From Atherix ibis (taxonomy: Eukaryota; Arthropoda; Insecta; Diptera; Athericidae), in assembly GCA_958298945.1 (NCBI GenBank), contig OY282608.1, positions 64,084,951 through 64,148,950 on the forward strand: a stretch of 64,000 bases of DNA, given 5' to 3'. Made by a program: the position numbers and the translations under genes. How positions within the stretch are numbered: position 1 is the first letter of the stretch; every line of letters starts with the position of its first letter. Of the stretch, positions 11,101 to 23,300 are shown in pieces. The notes under the pieces are model-generated. The model was not told the DNA's origin, ran no database searches, and worked only from the letters and a program-made list of their open reading frames with translations.

Positions 11101-12412
11101 TGTTGGTTTGTTGGTTTGTTGGCTTGTTGGCTTGTTGGTTTGTTGGTTTGTTGGTTTGTTGGTTTGTTGGCTTGTTGGTTTGTTGGTTTGTTGGCTTGTT
11201 GGTTTGTTGGTTTGTTGGTTTGTTGGTTTGTTGGCTTCTTGGCTTGTTGGTTTGTTGGTTTGTTGGCTTGTTGGTTTGTTGGTTTGTTGGCTTCTTGGCT
11301 TGTTTCTTTGTTAGTTTGTTGGTTTGTTGGCTTGTTGGCTTGTTGGTTCGTTAGTTTGTTGGCTTTTTGGTTACTTAGTTTGTTGGTTTGTTGGCTTGTT
11401 GGTTTGTTGGTTTTTTGGTTTGTTGGTTTGTTGGTTTGTTGGTTTGTTGGTTTGTTGGTTTATTTGTTTGTTGGTTTGTTGGCTTGTTGGTTTGTTGGTT
11501 TGTTGGTTTGTTGGTTTGTTGGCTTGTTGGTTTGTTGGTTTGTTGGCTTGTTGGCTTGTTGGTTTTTTGGTTTGTTGGCTTGTTGGTTACTTAGTTTGTT
11601 GGTTTGTTGGCATGTTGGTTTGTTGGTTTGTTGGTTTGTTGGCTTGTGGGTTTGTTGGTTTGTTGGCTTGTTGGCTTGTTGGATTGTTGGTTTGTTGGAT
11701 TGTTGGTTTGTTGGCTTGTTGGTTTGTTGGTTTGTTGGCTTGTTGGTTTTTTGCTTTGTTGGTTTGTTGGTTTGTTGGCTTGTTGGCTTGTTGGTTTGTT
11801 AGTTTGTTGGCTTTTTGGTTACTTGGTTTGTTGGTTTGTTGGTTTGTTCGTTTGTTGGTTTGTTGGTTAATTGGTTTGTTGGTTTGTAGGTTTGTTGGCT
11901 TGTTGGTTTGTTGGTTTGTTGGTTTGTTGGTTTTTTGGTTTGTTGGTTTGTTGGTTTGTTGGTTTGTTGGTTTGTTCGTTTGATGGTTTGTTTGTTTGTT
12001 GGTTTTTTGGTTTGTTGGTTTGTTGGCATGTTGGTTTGTTGGTTTGTTGGTTTGTTGATTTGTTGATTTGTTGGTGTGTTGGCATGTTGGTTTGTTGGTT
12101 TGTTGGTTTGTTGGCTTGTTGGTTTGTTGGTTTGTTGGCTTGTTGATTTGTTGATTTGTTGGTTTGTTGGTTTGTTGGTTTGTTGGCTTGTTGGTTTGTT
12201 GGTTTGTTGGCTTGTTGGTTTGTTGGTTTGTTGGTTTGTTGGTTTGTTGGCTTCTTGGCTTGTTGATTTGTTGGTTTGTTGGCTTGTTGGTTTGTTCGTT
12301 TGTTGGCTTCTTGGCTTGTTTCTTTGTTAGTTTGTTGGTTTGTTGGCTTGTTGGCTTGTTGGTTTGTTAGTTTGTTGGCTTTTTGGTTACTTAGTTTGTT
12401 GGCTTGTTGGTT
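8070..12412 (+). repeat. 4.34-kb tandem duplication, copy 1
   Basis: The variant order from about 8070 reappears from about 12413 at an offset of 4343 bp. It includes CTTAGCTTTTGG, TGTTTTCTTGG, the doubled GTAGGTTT, GACGG near 8943, AATTTGTTG near 9550 and GTTAATTTG near 10393. From about 11.5 kb the offset becomes 4351, a one-octamer indel. 4343 is 542 octamers plus 7 bp, matching the single 7-bp slip unit inside the copy. The unit starts as family B and passes into family A after about 10.7 kb. Scattered substitutions separate the copies. Confidence 0.85.
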
Positions 12413-15400
12413 TTTTGGTTTGTTGGTTTGTTGGTTTGTTGGTTTGTTGGTTTGTTGGCTTGTTGGTTTGTTGGTTTGTTGGCTTGTTGGTTACTTAGCT
12501 TTTGGTTTGTTGGCATGTTGGTTTGTTGGTTTGTTGGTTTGTTGGCTTCTTGGTTTGTTGGTTTGTTCGTTTGTTGGTTTGTTGGTTAATTGGTTTGTTG
12601 GTTTGTTGGTTTGTTGGCTTGTTGGTTTGTTGTTTTCTTGGTTTTTTGGTTTGTTGGTTTGTTGGTTTGTAGGTTTGTAGGTTTGTTGGTTTGTTGGTTT
12701 GTTCGTTTGTTGGTTTGTTGGTTTGTTCGTTTGTTGGTTTGTTGGTTTGTTGGTTAATTGGTTTGTTGGTTTGTTGGTTTGTTGGTTTGTTGGCTTGTTG
12801 GTTGGTTGGTTTGTTGGTTTCTTGGCTTGTTGGTTTATTGGTTTGTTGGCTTGTTGGTTACTTAGTTTGTTGGTTTGTTGGCATGTTGGTTTGTTGGTTT
12901 GTTGGCTTGTTGGTTTGTTGGTTTGTTGGCTTGTTGGCTTGTTGGTTTGTTGGTTTGTTGGCTTGTTGGTTTATTTGTTTGTTAGTTTGTTGGTTTGTTG
13001 GTTTGTTGGTTTGTTGGTTTATTTGTTTGTTGGTTTATTGGTTTGTAGGTTTGTTGGTTTGTTGGTTTGTTGGTTTGTTGGTTTGTTGGTTTGTTGGTTT
13101 GTTGGTTTGTTGGTTTGTTGGTTTGTTGGTTTGTTGGTTTGTTGGTTTGTTGGTTTGTTGGTTAATTGGTTTGTTGGTTTGTTGGTTTGTTGGTTTGTTG
13201 GTTTGTTGGCTTGTTAGTTTGTTGGTTTCTTGGTTTTTTGGTTTGTTGGTTTGTTGGTTTGTTGGTTTGTTGGTTTATTTGTTTGACGGTTTGTTGGTTT
13301 GTTGGTTTTTTGGTTTGTTGGTTTGTTGGTTTGTTGCTTTCTTGGTTTGTTGGTTTGTTGATTTGTTGATTTGTTGGTTTGTTGGCATGTTGGTTTGTTG
13401 GTTTGTTGGTTTGTTGGTTTGTTGGCTTGTTGGTTTGTTGGTTTGTTGGTTTGTTGGATTGTTGGCTTGTTGGTTTGTTGGTTTGTTGGTTTGTTGGTTT
13501 GTTGGCTTGTTGGTTTGTTGGTTTGTTGGCTTGTTGGTTTGTTGGTTTGTTGGTTTGTTGGTTTGTTGGCTAGTTGGCTTGTTGTTTTGTTGGTTTGTTG
13601 GCTTGTTGGTTTGTTGGTTTGTTGGCTTGTTGGCTTATTGCTTTGTTGGTTTGTTGGTTTGTTGGCTTGTTGGCTTGTTGGTTTGTTAGTTTGTTGGCTT
13701 TTTGGTTACTTGGTTTGTGGGTTTGTTGGTTTGTTGGCTTGTTGGTTTGTTGGCTTGCTGGCTTGTTGGTTTGTTGGTTAGTTCGTTTGTTGGTTTGTTA
13801 GTTTGTTGGTTTGTTGGCTTTTTGGCTTGTTGGTTTGTTGGTTTTTTGGTTTGTTGGTTTGTTGGTTTGTTAGTTTGTTGGTTTGTTGGTTTAATTTGTT
13901 GTTGGTTTGTTGGCTTGTTCGTTTGTTGGTTTGTTGGTTTGTTGGTTTGTTGGCTTGTTGGTTTGTTGGTTTGTTGGTTTCTTGGCTTGTTGGTTTATTG
14001 GTTTGTTGGCTTGTTGGTTACTTAGTTTGTTGGTTTGTTGGCATGTTGGTTTGTTGGTTTGTTGGCTTGTTGGTTTGTTGGTTTGTTGGCTTGTTGGCTT
14101 GTTGGTTTGTTGGTTTGTTGGTTTGTTGGTTTATTTGTTTGTTGGTTTGTTGGCTGGTTGGTTTGTTGGTTTGTTGGCTTGTTGGCTTGTTGTTTTGTTG
14201 GTTTGTTGGTTTTTTGTTTTGTTGGTTTGTTGGTTTGTTGGTTTGTTGGTTTGTTGGTTTGTTGGTTTGTTGGTTTGTTGGCTTGTTAGCTTGTTGGTTT
14301 GTTGGTTTGTTGGCTTGTTGGTTTGTTGGTTTGTTGGCTTGTTGGCTTGTTGCTTTGTTGGTTTGTGTGTTTGTTGGCTTGTTGGCTTGTTGGTTTGTTA
14401 GTTTGTTGGCTTTTTGGTTACTTGGTTTGTTGGTTTGTTGGCTTGTTGGTTTGTTGGCTTGTTGGTTTGTTGGTTTGTTGGTTTGTTGGTTTGTTGGTTT
14501 GTTGGCTTGTTGGTTTGTTTGTTTGTTGGTTTGTTGGCTTGTTGGTTTGTTGGTTTGTTGGTTTGTTGGTTTGTTGTCTTATTGGTTTGTTGGTTTGCTG
14601 GCTTGTTGGCTTGTTGCTTTGTTGGTTAGTTGGTTTGTTGGCTTGTTGGCTTGTTAGTTTGTTAGTTTGTTGGTTTTTTGGTTACTTGGTTTGTTGGTTT
14701 GTTGGTTTGTTGGCTTGTTGGTTTGTTGGATTGTTAATTTGTTGGTTTGTTGGTTTGTTGGTTTGTTGGCTTGTCGGCTTGTTGGCTTGTTGGTTTGTTG
14801 GTTTGTTGGCTTGTTGGTTTGTTGGTTTGTTGGCTTGTTGGTTTGTTGCTTTGTTGGCTTGTTTGTTTGTTTGCTTGTTGGTTTGTTGGTTTATTGGCTT
14901 GTTGGCTTGTTGGCTTGTTGGTCTGTTGGTTTGTTGGTTTGTTGGTTTGTTGGTTTGTTGGCTTGTTGGTTTGTTGGTTTGTTGGCTTGTGGGTTTGTTA
15001 GTTTGTTGGTTTGTTGGCTTGTTGGCTTGTTGGTTCGTTGGTTTGTTGGCTTGTTGGTTTGTTAGTTTGTTGGCTTGTTGGTTTGTTGCTTTGTTGGTTT
15101 GTTGGTTTGTTGGCTTGTTGGTTTGTTAGTTTGTTGGCTTTTTGTTTACTTGGTTTGTTGGTTTGTTGGTTTGTTCGTTTGTTGGTTTGTTGGTTAATTG
15201 GTTTGTTGGTTTGTAGGTTTGTTGGCTTGTTGGTTTGTTGGTTTGTTGGTTTTTTGGTTTTTTGGTTTGTTGGTTTGTTGGTTTGTTGGTTTGTTCGTTT
15301 GATGGTTTGTTTGTTTGTTGGTTTTTTGGTTTGTTGGTTTGTTGGCATGTTGGTTTGTTGGTTTGTTGGTTTGTTGATTTGTTGATTTGTTGGTGTGTTG

Positions 15401-16763
15401 GCATGTTGGTTTGTTGGTTTGTTGGTTTGTTGGTTTGTTGGCTTGTTGGTTTGTTGGTTTGTTGGCTTGTTGGCTTGTTGGTTTGTTGGTTTGTTGGTTT
15501 GTTGGTTTGTTGGCTTGTTGGTTTGTTGGTTTGTTGGCTTGTTGGTTTGTTGGTTTGTTGGTTTGTTGGTTTGTTGGCTTCTTGGCTTGTTGGTTTGTTG
15601 GTTTGTTGGCTTGTTGGTTTGTTGGTTTGTTGGCTTCTTGGCTTGTTTCTTTGTTAGTTTGTTGGTTTGTTGGCTTGTTGGCTTGTTGGTTCGTTAGTTT
15701 GTTGGCTTTTTGGTTACTTAGTTTGTTGGTTTGTTGGCTTGTTGGTTTGTTGGTTTTTTGGTTTGTTGGTTTGTTGGTTTGTTGGTTTGTTGGTTTGTTG
15801 GTTTGTTGGTTTATTTGTTTGTTGGTTTGTTGGCTTGTTGGTTTGTTGGTTTGTTGGTTTGTTGGTTTGTTGGCTTGTTGGTTTGTTGGTTTGTTGGCTT
15901 GTTGGCTTGTTGGTTTTTTGGTTTGTTGGCTTGTTGGTTACTTAGTTTGTTGGTTTGTTGGCATGTTGGTTTGTTGGTTTGTTGGTTTGTTGGCTTGTGG
16001 GTTTGTTGGTTTGTTGGCTTGTTGGCTTGTTGGATTGTTGGTTTGTTGGATTGTTGGTTTGTTGGCTTGTTGGTTTGTTGGTTTGTTGGCTTGTTGGTTT
16101 TTTGCTTTGTTGGTTTGTTGGTTTGTTGGCTTGTTGGCTTGTTGGTTTGTTAGTTTGTTGGCTTTTTGGTTACTTGGTTTGTTGGTTTGTTGGTTTGTTC
16201 GTTTGTTGGTTTGTTGGTTAATTGGTTTGTTGGTTTGTAGGTTTGTTGGCTTGTTGGTTTGTTGGTTTGTTGGTTTGTTGGTTTTTTGGTTTGTTGGTTT
16301 GTTGGTTTGTTGGTTTGTTGGTTTGTTCGTTTGATGGTTTGTTTGTTTGTTGGTTTTTTGGTTTGTTGGTTTGTTGGCATGTTGGTTTGTTGGTTTGTTG
16401 GTTTGTTGATTTGTTGATTTGTTGGTGTGTTGGCATGTTGGTTTGTTGGTTTGTTGGTTTGTTGGCTTGTTGGTTTGTTGGTTTGTTGGCTTGTTGGCTT
16501 GTTGGTTTATTGGTTTGTTGGTTTGTTGGTTTGTTGGCTTGTTGGTTTGTTGGTTTGTTGGCTTGTTGGTTTGTTGGTTTGTTGGTTTGTTGGTTTGTTG
16601 GCTTCTTGGCTTGTTGATTTGTTGGTTTGTTGGCTTGTTGGTTTGTTCGTTTGTTGGCTTCTTGGCTTGTTTCTTTGTTAGCTTGTTGGTTTGTTGGCTT
16701 GTTGGCTTGTTGGTTTGTTAGTTTGTTGGCTTTTTGGTTACTTAGTTTGTTGGCTTGTTGGTT
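12413..16763 (+). repeat. 4.35-kb tandem duplication, copy 2
   Basis: Direct continuation of copy 1. It repeats the same B-to-A variant order with an 8-bp difference near 11.5/15.8 kb and scattered single-base differences. Examples are GGTTTGTTGG near 14166 where copy 1 has GCTTTG, and TTTGTTTGTTTG near 14864. The copies are therefore not an exact assembly echo. The match fades near 16.77 kb, where this copy keeps family A sequence and the start of copy 2 has family B. Confidence 0.85.
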
Positions 16764-17339
16764 TTTTGGTTTGTTGGTTTGTTGGTTTGTTGGTTTGTTG
16801 GTTTGTTGGTTTGTTGGTTTATTTGTTTGTTGGTTTGTTGGCTTGTTGGTTTGTTGGTTTGTTGGTTTGTTGGCTTGTTGGTTTGTTGGTTTGTTGGCTT
16901 GTTGGCTTGTTGGTTTTTTGGTTTGTTGGCTTGTTGGTTACTTAGTTTGTTGGTTTGTTGGCATGTTGGTTTGTTGGTTTATTGGTTTGTTGGCTTGTTG
17001 TTGGTTTGTTGGTTTGTTGGCTCCTTGGCTTGTTGGTTTGTTGGTTTGTTGGCTTGTTGGTTTGTTGGTTTGTTGGCTTCTTGGCTTGTTTCTTTGTTAG
17101 TTTGTTGGTTTGTTGGCTTATTGGCTCCTTGGCTTGTTGGTTTGTTGGCTTGTTGGTTTGTTGGTTTTTTGGTTTGTTGGTTTGTTGGTTTGTTGGTTTG
17201 TTGGTTTGTTGGTTTATTTGTTTGTTGGTTTGTTGGCTTGTTGGTTTGTTGGTTTGTTGGTTTGTTGGTTTGTTGGCCTGTTGGTTTGTTGGTTTGTTGG
17301 CTTGTTGGCTTGTTGGTTTTTTGGTTTGTTGGCTTGTTG
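16764..17339 (+). repeat. Rearranged junction with a 5-bp loss
   Basis: Octamer array without genes. A truncated 3-bp unit GTT at 16997-16999, after GTTGGCTT and before GTTGGTTT, moves the phase by five bases. CTCC-containing variants (GTTGGCTC then CTTGGCTT) lie near 17022 and 17124, and a GGCCTG singleton near 17277. The GCTTCTTGGCTTGTTTC marker near 17078 shows that part of family A is present twice in short order. The segment looks like a patchwork joining the 4.35-kb duplication to the next large block. Confidence 0.75.
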
Positions 17340-20300
17340 GTTACTTAGTTTGTTGGTTTGTTGGCATGTTGGTTTGTTGGTTTGTTGGTTTGTTGGCTTG
17401 TGGGTTTGTTGGTTTGTTGGCTTGTTGGCTTGTTGGATTGTTGGTTTGTTGGATTGTTGGTTTGTTGGCTTGTTGGTTTGTTGGTTTGTTGGCTTGTTGG
17501 TTTTTTGCTTTGTTGGTTTGTTGGTTTGTTGGCTTGTTGGCTTGTTAGTTTGTTAGTTTGTTGGCTTTTTGGTTACTTGGTTTATTGGTTTGTTGGTTTG
17601 TTCGTTTGTTGGTTTGTTGGTTAATTGGTTTGTTGGTTTGTTGGTTTGTTGGTTTGTTGGTTTGTTCGTTTGATGGTTTGTTTGTTTGTTGGTTTTTTGG
17701 TTTGTTGGTTTGTTGGTATGTTGGTTTGTTGGTTTGTTGGTTTGTTGATTTGTTGATTTGTTGGTTTGTTGGTTTGTTGGTTTGTTCGTTTGATGGTTTG
17801 TTTGTTTGTTGGTTTTTTGGTTTGTTGGTTTGTTGGTATGTTGGTTTGTTGGTTTGTTGGTTTGTTGATTTGTTGATTTGTTGATTTGTTGGTGTGTTGG
17901 CATGTTGGTTTGTTGGTTTGTTGGTTTGTTGGCTTGTTGGTTTGTTGGTTTGTTGGCTTGTTTGCTTGTTGGTTTGTTGGTTTGTTGGTTTGTTGGTTTG
18001 TTGGCTTGTTGGTTTGTTGGTTTGTTGGCTTGTTGGTTTGTTGGTTTGTTGGTTTGTTGGTATGTTGGCTTCTTGGCTTGTTGATTTGTTGGTTTGTTGG
18101 CTTGTTGGTTTGTTCGTTTGTTGGCTTCTTGGCTTGTTTCTTTGTTAGTTTGTTGGTTTGTTGGCTTGTTGGCTTGTTGGTTTGTTAGTTTGTTGGCTTT
18201 TTGGTTACTTAGTTTGTTGGTTTGTTGGCTTGTTGGTTTGTTGGTTTTTTGGTTTGTTGGTTTGTTGGTTTGTTGGTTTGTTGGTTTGTTGGTTTGTTGG
18301 TTTATTTGTTTGTTGGTTTGTTGGCTTGTTGGTTTGTTGGTTTGTTGGTTTGTTGGCTTGTTGGTTTGTTGGTTTGTTGGGTTGTTGGCTTGTTGGTTTT
18401 TTGGTTTGTTGGCTTGTTGATTACTTAGTTTGTTGGTTTGTTGGCATGTTGGTTTGTTGGTTTTTTGGTTTGTTGGCTTGTTGGTTTGTTGGTTTGTTGG
18501 CTTGTTGGCTTGTTGCTTTGTTGGTTTGTGTGTTTGTTGGCTTGTTGGCTTGTTGGTTTGTTAGTTTGTTGGCTTTTTGGTTACTTGGTTTGTTGGTTTG
18601 TTGGTTTGTTGGCTTGTTGGTTTGTTGGTTTGTTGGTTTGTTGGTTTGTTGGTTTGTTGGTTTGTTGGTTTGTTGGTTTGTTGGTTTGTTGGTTTGTTGG
18701 TTTGTTGGCTTGTTAGCTTGTTGGTTTGTTGGTTTGTTGGCTTGTTGGTTTGTTGGTTTGTTGGCTTGTTGGCTTGTTGCTTTGTTGGTTTGTGTGTTTG
18801 TTGGCTTGTTGGCTTGTTGGTTTGTTAGTTTGTTGGCTTTTTGGTTACTTGGTTTGTTGGTTTGTTGGTTTGTTGGCTTGTTGGTTTATTGGTTTGTTGG
18901 TTTGTTGGTTTGTTGGTTTGTTGGTTTGTTGGTTTGTTGGCTTGTTGGTTTGTTTGTTTGTTGGTTTATTGGCTTGTTGGTTTGTTGGTTTGTTGGTTTG
19001 TTGGTTTGTTGTCTTGTTGGTTTGTTGTTTTGTTGGCTTGTTGGCTTGTTGCTTTGTTGGTTTGTTGGTTTGTTGGCTTGTTGGCTTGTTGGTTTGTTAG
19101 TTTGTTGGTTTTTTGGTTACTTGGTTTGTTGGTTTGTTGGTTTGTTGGCTTGTTGGTTTGTTGGATTGTTGGTTTGTTGGTTTGTTGATTTGTTGGTTTG
19201 TTGGCTTGTTGGCTTGTTGGCTTGTTGGTTTGTTGGTTTGTTGGCTTGTTGGTTTGTTGGTTTGTTGGCTTGTTGGTTTGTTGCTTTGTTGGCTTGTTGG
19301 TTTGTTTGCTTGTTGGTTTGTTGGTTTATTGGCTTGTTGGCTTGTTGGCTTGTTGGTCTGTTGGTTTGTTGGTTTGTTGGTTTGTTGGTTTGTTGGCTTG
19401 TTGGTTTGTTGGTTTGTTGGCTTGTGGGTTTGTTGGTTTGTTGGTTTGTTGGCTTGTTGGCTTGTTGGTTTGTTGGTTTGTTGGCTTGTTGGTTTGTTAG
19501 TTTGTTGGCTTGTTGGTTTTTTGCTTTGTTGGTTTGTTGGTTTGTTGGCTTGTTGGCTTGTTGGTTTGTTAGTTTGTTGGCTTTTTGGTTACTTGGTTTG
19601 TTGGTTTGTTGGTTTGTTCGTTTGTTGGTTTGTTGGTTAATTGGTTTGTTGGTTTGTAGGTTTGTTGGCTTGTTGGTTTGTTGGTTTGTTGGTTTTTTGG
19701 TTTGTTGGTTTGTTGGTTTGTTGGTTTGTTGGTTTGTTGGTTTGTTCGTTTGATGGTTTGTTTGTTTGTTGGTTTTTTGGTTTGTTGGTTTGTTGGCATG
19801 TTGGTTTGTTGGTTTGTTGGTTTGTTGATTTGTTGATTTGTTGGTGTGTTGGCATGTTGGTTTGTTGGTTTGTTGGTTTGTTGGCTTGTTGGTTTGTTGG
19901 TTTGTTGGCTTGTTGGCTTGTTGGTTTGTTGGTTTGTTGGTTTGTTGGTTTGTTGGCTTTTTGGTTTGTTGGTTTGTTGGCTTGTTGGTTTGTTGGTTTG
20001 TTGGTTTGTTGGTTTGTTGGCTTCTTGGCTTGTTAGTTTGTTGGTTTGTTGGCTTGTTGGTTTGTTCGTTTTTTGGCTTCTTGGCTTGTTTCTTTGTTAG
20101 TTTGTTGGTTTGTTGGCTTATTGGCTTGTTGGTTTGTTAGTTTGTTGGCTTTTTGGTTACTTAGTTTGTTGGTTTGTTGGCTTGTTGGTTTGTTGGTTTT
20201 TTGGTCTGTTGGTTTGTTGGTTTGTTGGTTTGTTGGTTTGTTGGTTTATTTGTTTTTTGGTTTGTTGGCTTGTTGGTTTGTTGGTTTGTTGGTTTGTTGG

Positions 20301-23300
20301 CTTGTTGGTTTGTTGGTTTGTTGGCTTGTTGGCTTGTTGGTTTTTTGGTTTGTTGGCTTGTTGGTTACTTAGTTTGTTGGTTTGTTGGCATGTTGGTTTG
20401 TTGGTTTATTGGTTTGTTGGCTTGTTGGTTTGTTGGTTTGTTGGCTTGTTGGCTTGTTGGATTGTTGGTTTGTTGGATTGTTGGTTTGTTGGCTTGTTGG
20501 TTTGTTGGTTTTTTGGCTTGTTGGTTTTTTGGCTTGTTGGTTACTTAGTTTGTTGGTTTGTTGGTTTGTTGGCGTGTTGGCTTGTTGGTTTGTTGGTTTG
20601 TTGGCTTGTTGGCTTGTTGGATTGTTGGTTTGTTGGTTTGTTGGTTTGTTGGCTTGTTGGTTTGTTGGTTTGTTGGCTTGTTGGCTTGTTGGATTGTTGG
20701 TTTGTTGGTTTTTTGGTTTGTTGCTTTGTTGGTTTGTTGGTTTGTTGGCTTGTTGGCTTGTTGGTTTGTTAGTTTGTTGGTTTTTTGGTTACTTGGTTTG
20801 TTGGTTTGTTGGTTTGTTGGCTTGTTGGTTTGTTGGATTGTTGGTTTGTTGGTTTGTTGATTTGTTGGTTTGTTGGCTTGTTGGCTTGTTGGCTTGTTGG
20901 TTTGTTGGTTTGTTGGCTTGTTGGTTTGTTGGTTTGTTGGCTTGTTGGTTTGTTGCTTTGTTGGCTTGTTGGTTTGTTTGCTTGTTGGTTTGTTGGTTTA
21001 TTGGCTTGTTGGCTTGTTGGCTTGTTGGTCTGTTGGTTTGTTGGTTTGTTGGTTTGTTGGTTTGTTGGCTTGTTGGTTTGTTGGTTTGTTGGCTTGTGGG
21101 TTTGTTGGTTTGTTGGTTTGTTGGTTTGTTGGCTTGTTGGCTTGTTGGTTTGTTGGTTTGTTGGCTTGTTGGTTTGTTAGTTTGTTGGCTTGTTGGTTTT
21201 TTGCTTTGTTGGTTTGTTGGTTTGTTGGCTTGTTGGCTTGTTGGTTTGTTAGTTTGTTGGCTTTTTGGTTACTTGGTTTGTTGGTTTGTTGGTTTGTTCG
21301 TTTGTTGGTTTGTTGGTTAATTGGTTTGTTGGTTTGTAGGTTTGTTGGCTTGTTGGTTTGTTGGTTTGTTGGTTTTTTGGTTTGTTGGTTTGTTGGTTTG
21401 TTGGTTTGTTGGTTTGTTCGTTTGATGGTTTGTTTGTTTGTTGGTTTTTTGGTTTGTTGGTTTGTTGGCATGTTGGTTTGTTGGTTTGTTGGTTTGTTGA
21501 TTTGTTGATTTGTTGGTTTGTTGGCATGTTGGTTTGTTGGTTTGTTGGTTTGTTGGCTTGTTGGTTTGTTGGTTTGTTGGCTTGTTGGCTTGTTGGTTTG
21601 TTGGTTTGTTGGTTTGTTGGTTTGTTGGCTTGTTGGTTTGTTGGTTTGTTGGCTTGTTGGTTTGTTGGTTTGTTGGTTTGTTGGTTTGTTGGCTTGTTGG
21701 CTTGTTGGTTTGTTGGTTTGTTGGCTTGTTGGTTTGTTAGTTTGTTGGCTTGTTGGTTTTTTGCTTTGTTGGTTTGTTGGTTTGTTGGCTTGTTGGCTTG
21801 TTGGTTTGTTAGTTTGTTGGCTTTTTGGTTACTTGGTTTGTTGGTTTGTTGGTTTGTTCGTTTGTTGGTTTGTTGGTTAATTGGTTTGTTGGTTTGTAGG
21901 TTTGTTGGCTTGTTGGTTTGTTGGTTTGTTGGCTTGTTGGTTTGTTGGTTTTTTGGTTTGTTGGTTTGTTGGTTTGTTGGTTTGTTGGTTTGTTGGTTTA
22001 TTTGTTTTTTGGTTTGTTGGCTTGTTGGTTTGTTGGTTTGTTGGTTTGTTGGCTTGTTGGTTACTTAGTTTGTTGGTTTGTTGGCATGTTGGTTTGTTGG
22101 TTTATTGGTTTGTTGGCTTGTTGGTTTGTTGGTTTGTTGGCTTGTTGGCTTGTTGCTTTGTTGGTTTGTGTGTTTGTTGGCTTGTTGGCTTGTTGGTTTG
22201 TTAGTTTGTTGGCTTTTTGGTTACTTGGTTTGTTGGTTTGTTGGTTTGTTGGCTTGTTGGTTTGTTGGTTTGTTGGTTTGTTGGTTTGTTGGTTTGTTGG
22301 TTTGTTGGTTTGTTGGTTTGTTGGTTTGTTGGTTTGTTGGTTTGTTGGCTTGTTAGCTTGTTGGTTTGTTGGTTTGTTGGCTTGTTGGTTTGTTGGTTTG
22401 TTGGCTTTTTGGCTTGTTGCTTTGTTGGTTTCTGTGTTTGTTGGCTTGTTGGCTTGTTGGTTTGTTAGTTTGTTGGCTTTTTGGTTACTTGGTTTGTTGG
22501 TTTGTTGGTTTGTTGGCTTGTTGGTTTGTTGGTTTGTTGGTTTGTTGGTTTGTTGGTTTGTTGGTTTGTTGGTTTGTTGGCTTGTTGGTTTGTTTGTATG
22601 TTGGTTTGTTGGCTTGTTGGTTTGTTGGTTTTTTGGTTTGTTGGATTGTTGGTTTGTTGGTTTGTTGGTTTGTTGGTTTGTTGGTTTGTTGGTTTGTTGG
22701 TTTGTTGGTTTGTTGGTTTGTTGGTTTGTTGGCTTGTCGGCTTGTTGGCTTGTTGGTTTGTTGGTTTGTTGGCTTGTTGGTTTGTTGGTTTGTTGGTTTG
22801 TTGGTTTGTTGCTTTGTTGGCTTGTTGGTTTGTTTGCTTGTTGGTTTGTTGGTTTGTTGGCTTGTTGGTTTGTTGGTTTGTTGGCTTGTGGGTTTGTTGG
22901 TTTGTTGGTTTGTTGGCTTGTTGGCTTGTTGGTTTGTTGGTTTGTTGGCTTGTTGGTTTGTTAGTTTGTTGGCTTGTTGGTTTGTTGCTTTGTTGGTTTG
23001 TTGGTTTGTTGGCTTGTTGGCTTGTTGGTTTGTTAGTTTGTTGGCTTTTTGGTTACTTGGTTTGTTGGTTTGTTGGTTTGTTCGTTTGTTGGTTTGTTGG
23101 TTAATTGGTTTGTTGGTTTGTAGGTTTGTTGGCTTGTTGGTTTGTTGGTTTGTTGGTTTTTTGGTTTGTTGGTTTGTTGGTTTGTTGGTTTGTTGGTTTG
23201 TTCGTTTGATGGTTTGTTTGTTTGTTGGTTTTTTGGTTTGTTGGTTTGTTGGCATGTTGGTTTGTTGGTTTGTTGGTTTGTTGATTTGTTGATTTGTTGG

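Noticed and set aside
18158..19753. 531-codon + strand open frame
   Set aside because: Same octamer artefact. Its relative in the other 6.6-kb block (29188-30774) has shifted ends, which tracks HOR indels and not gene conservation.
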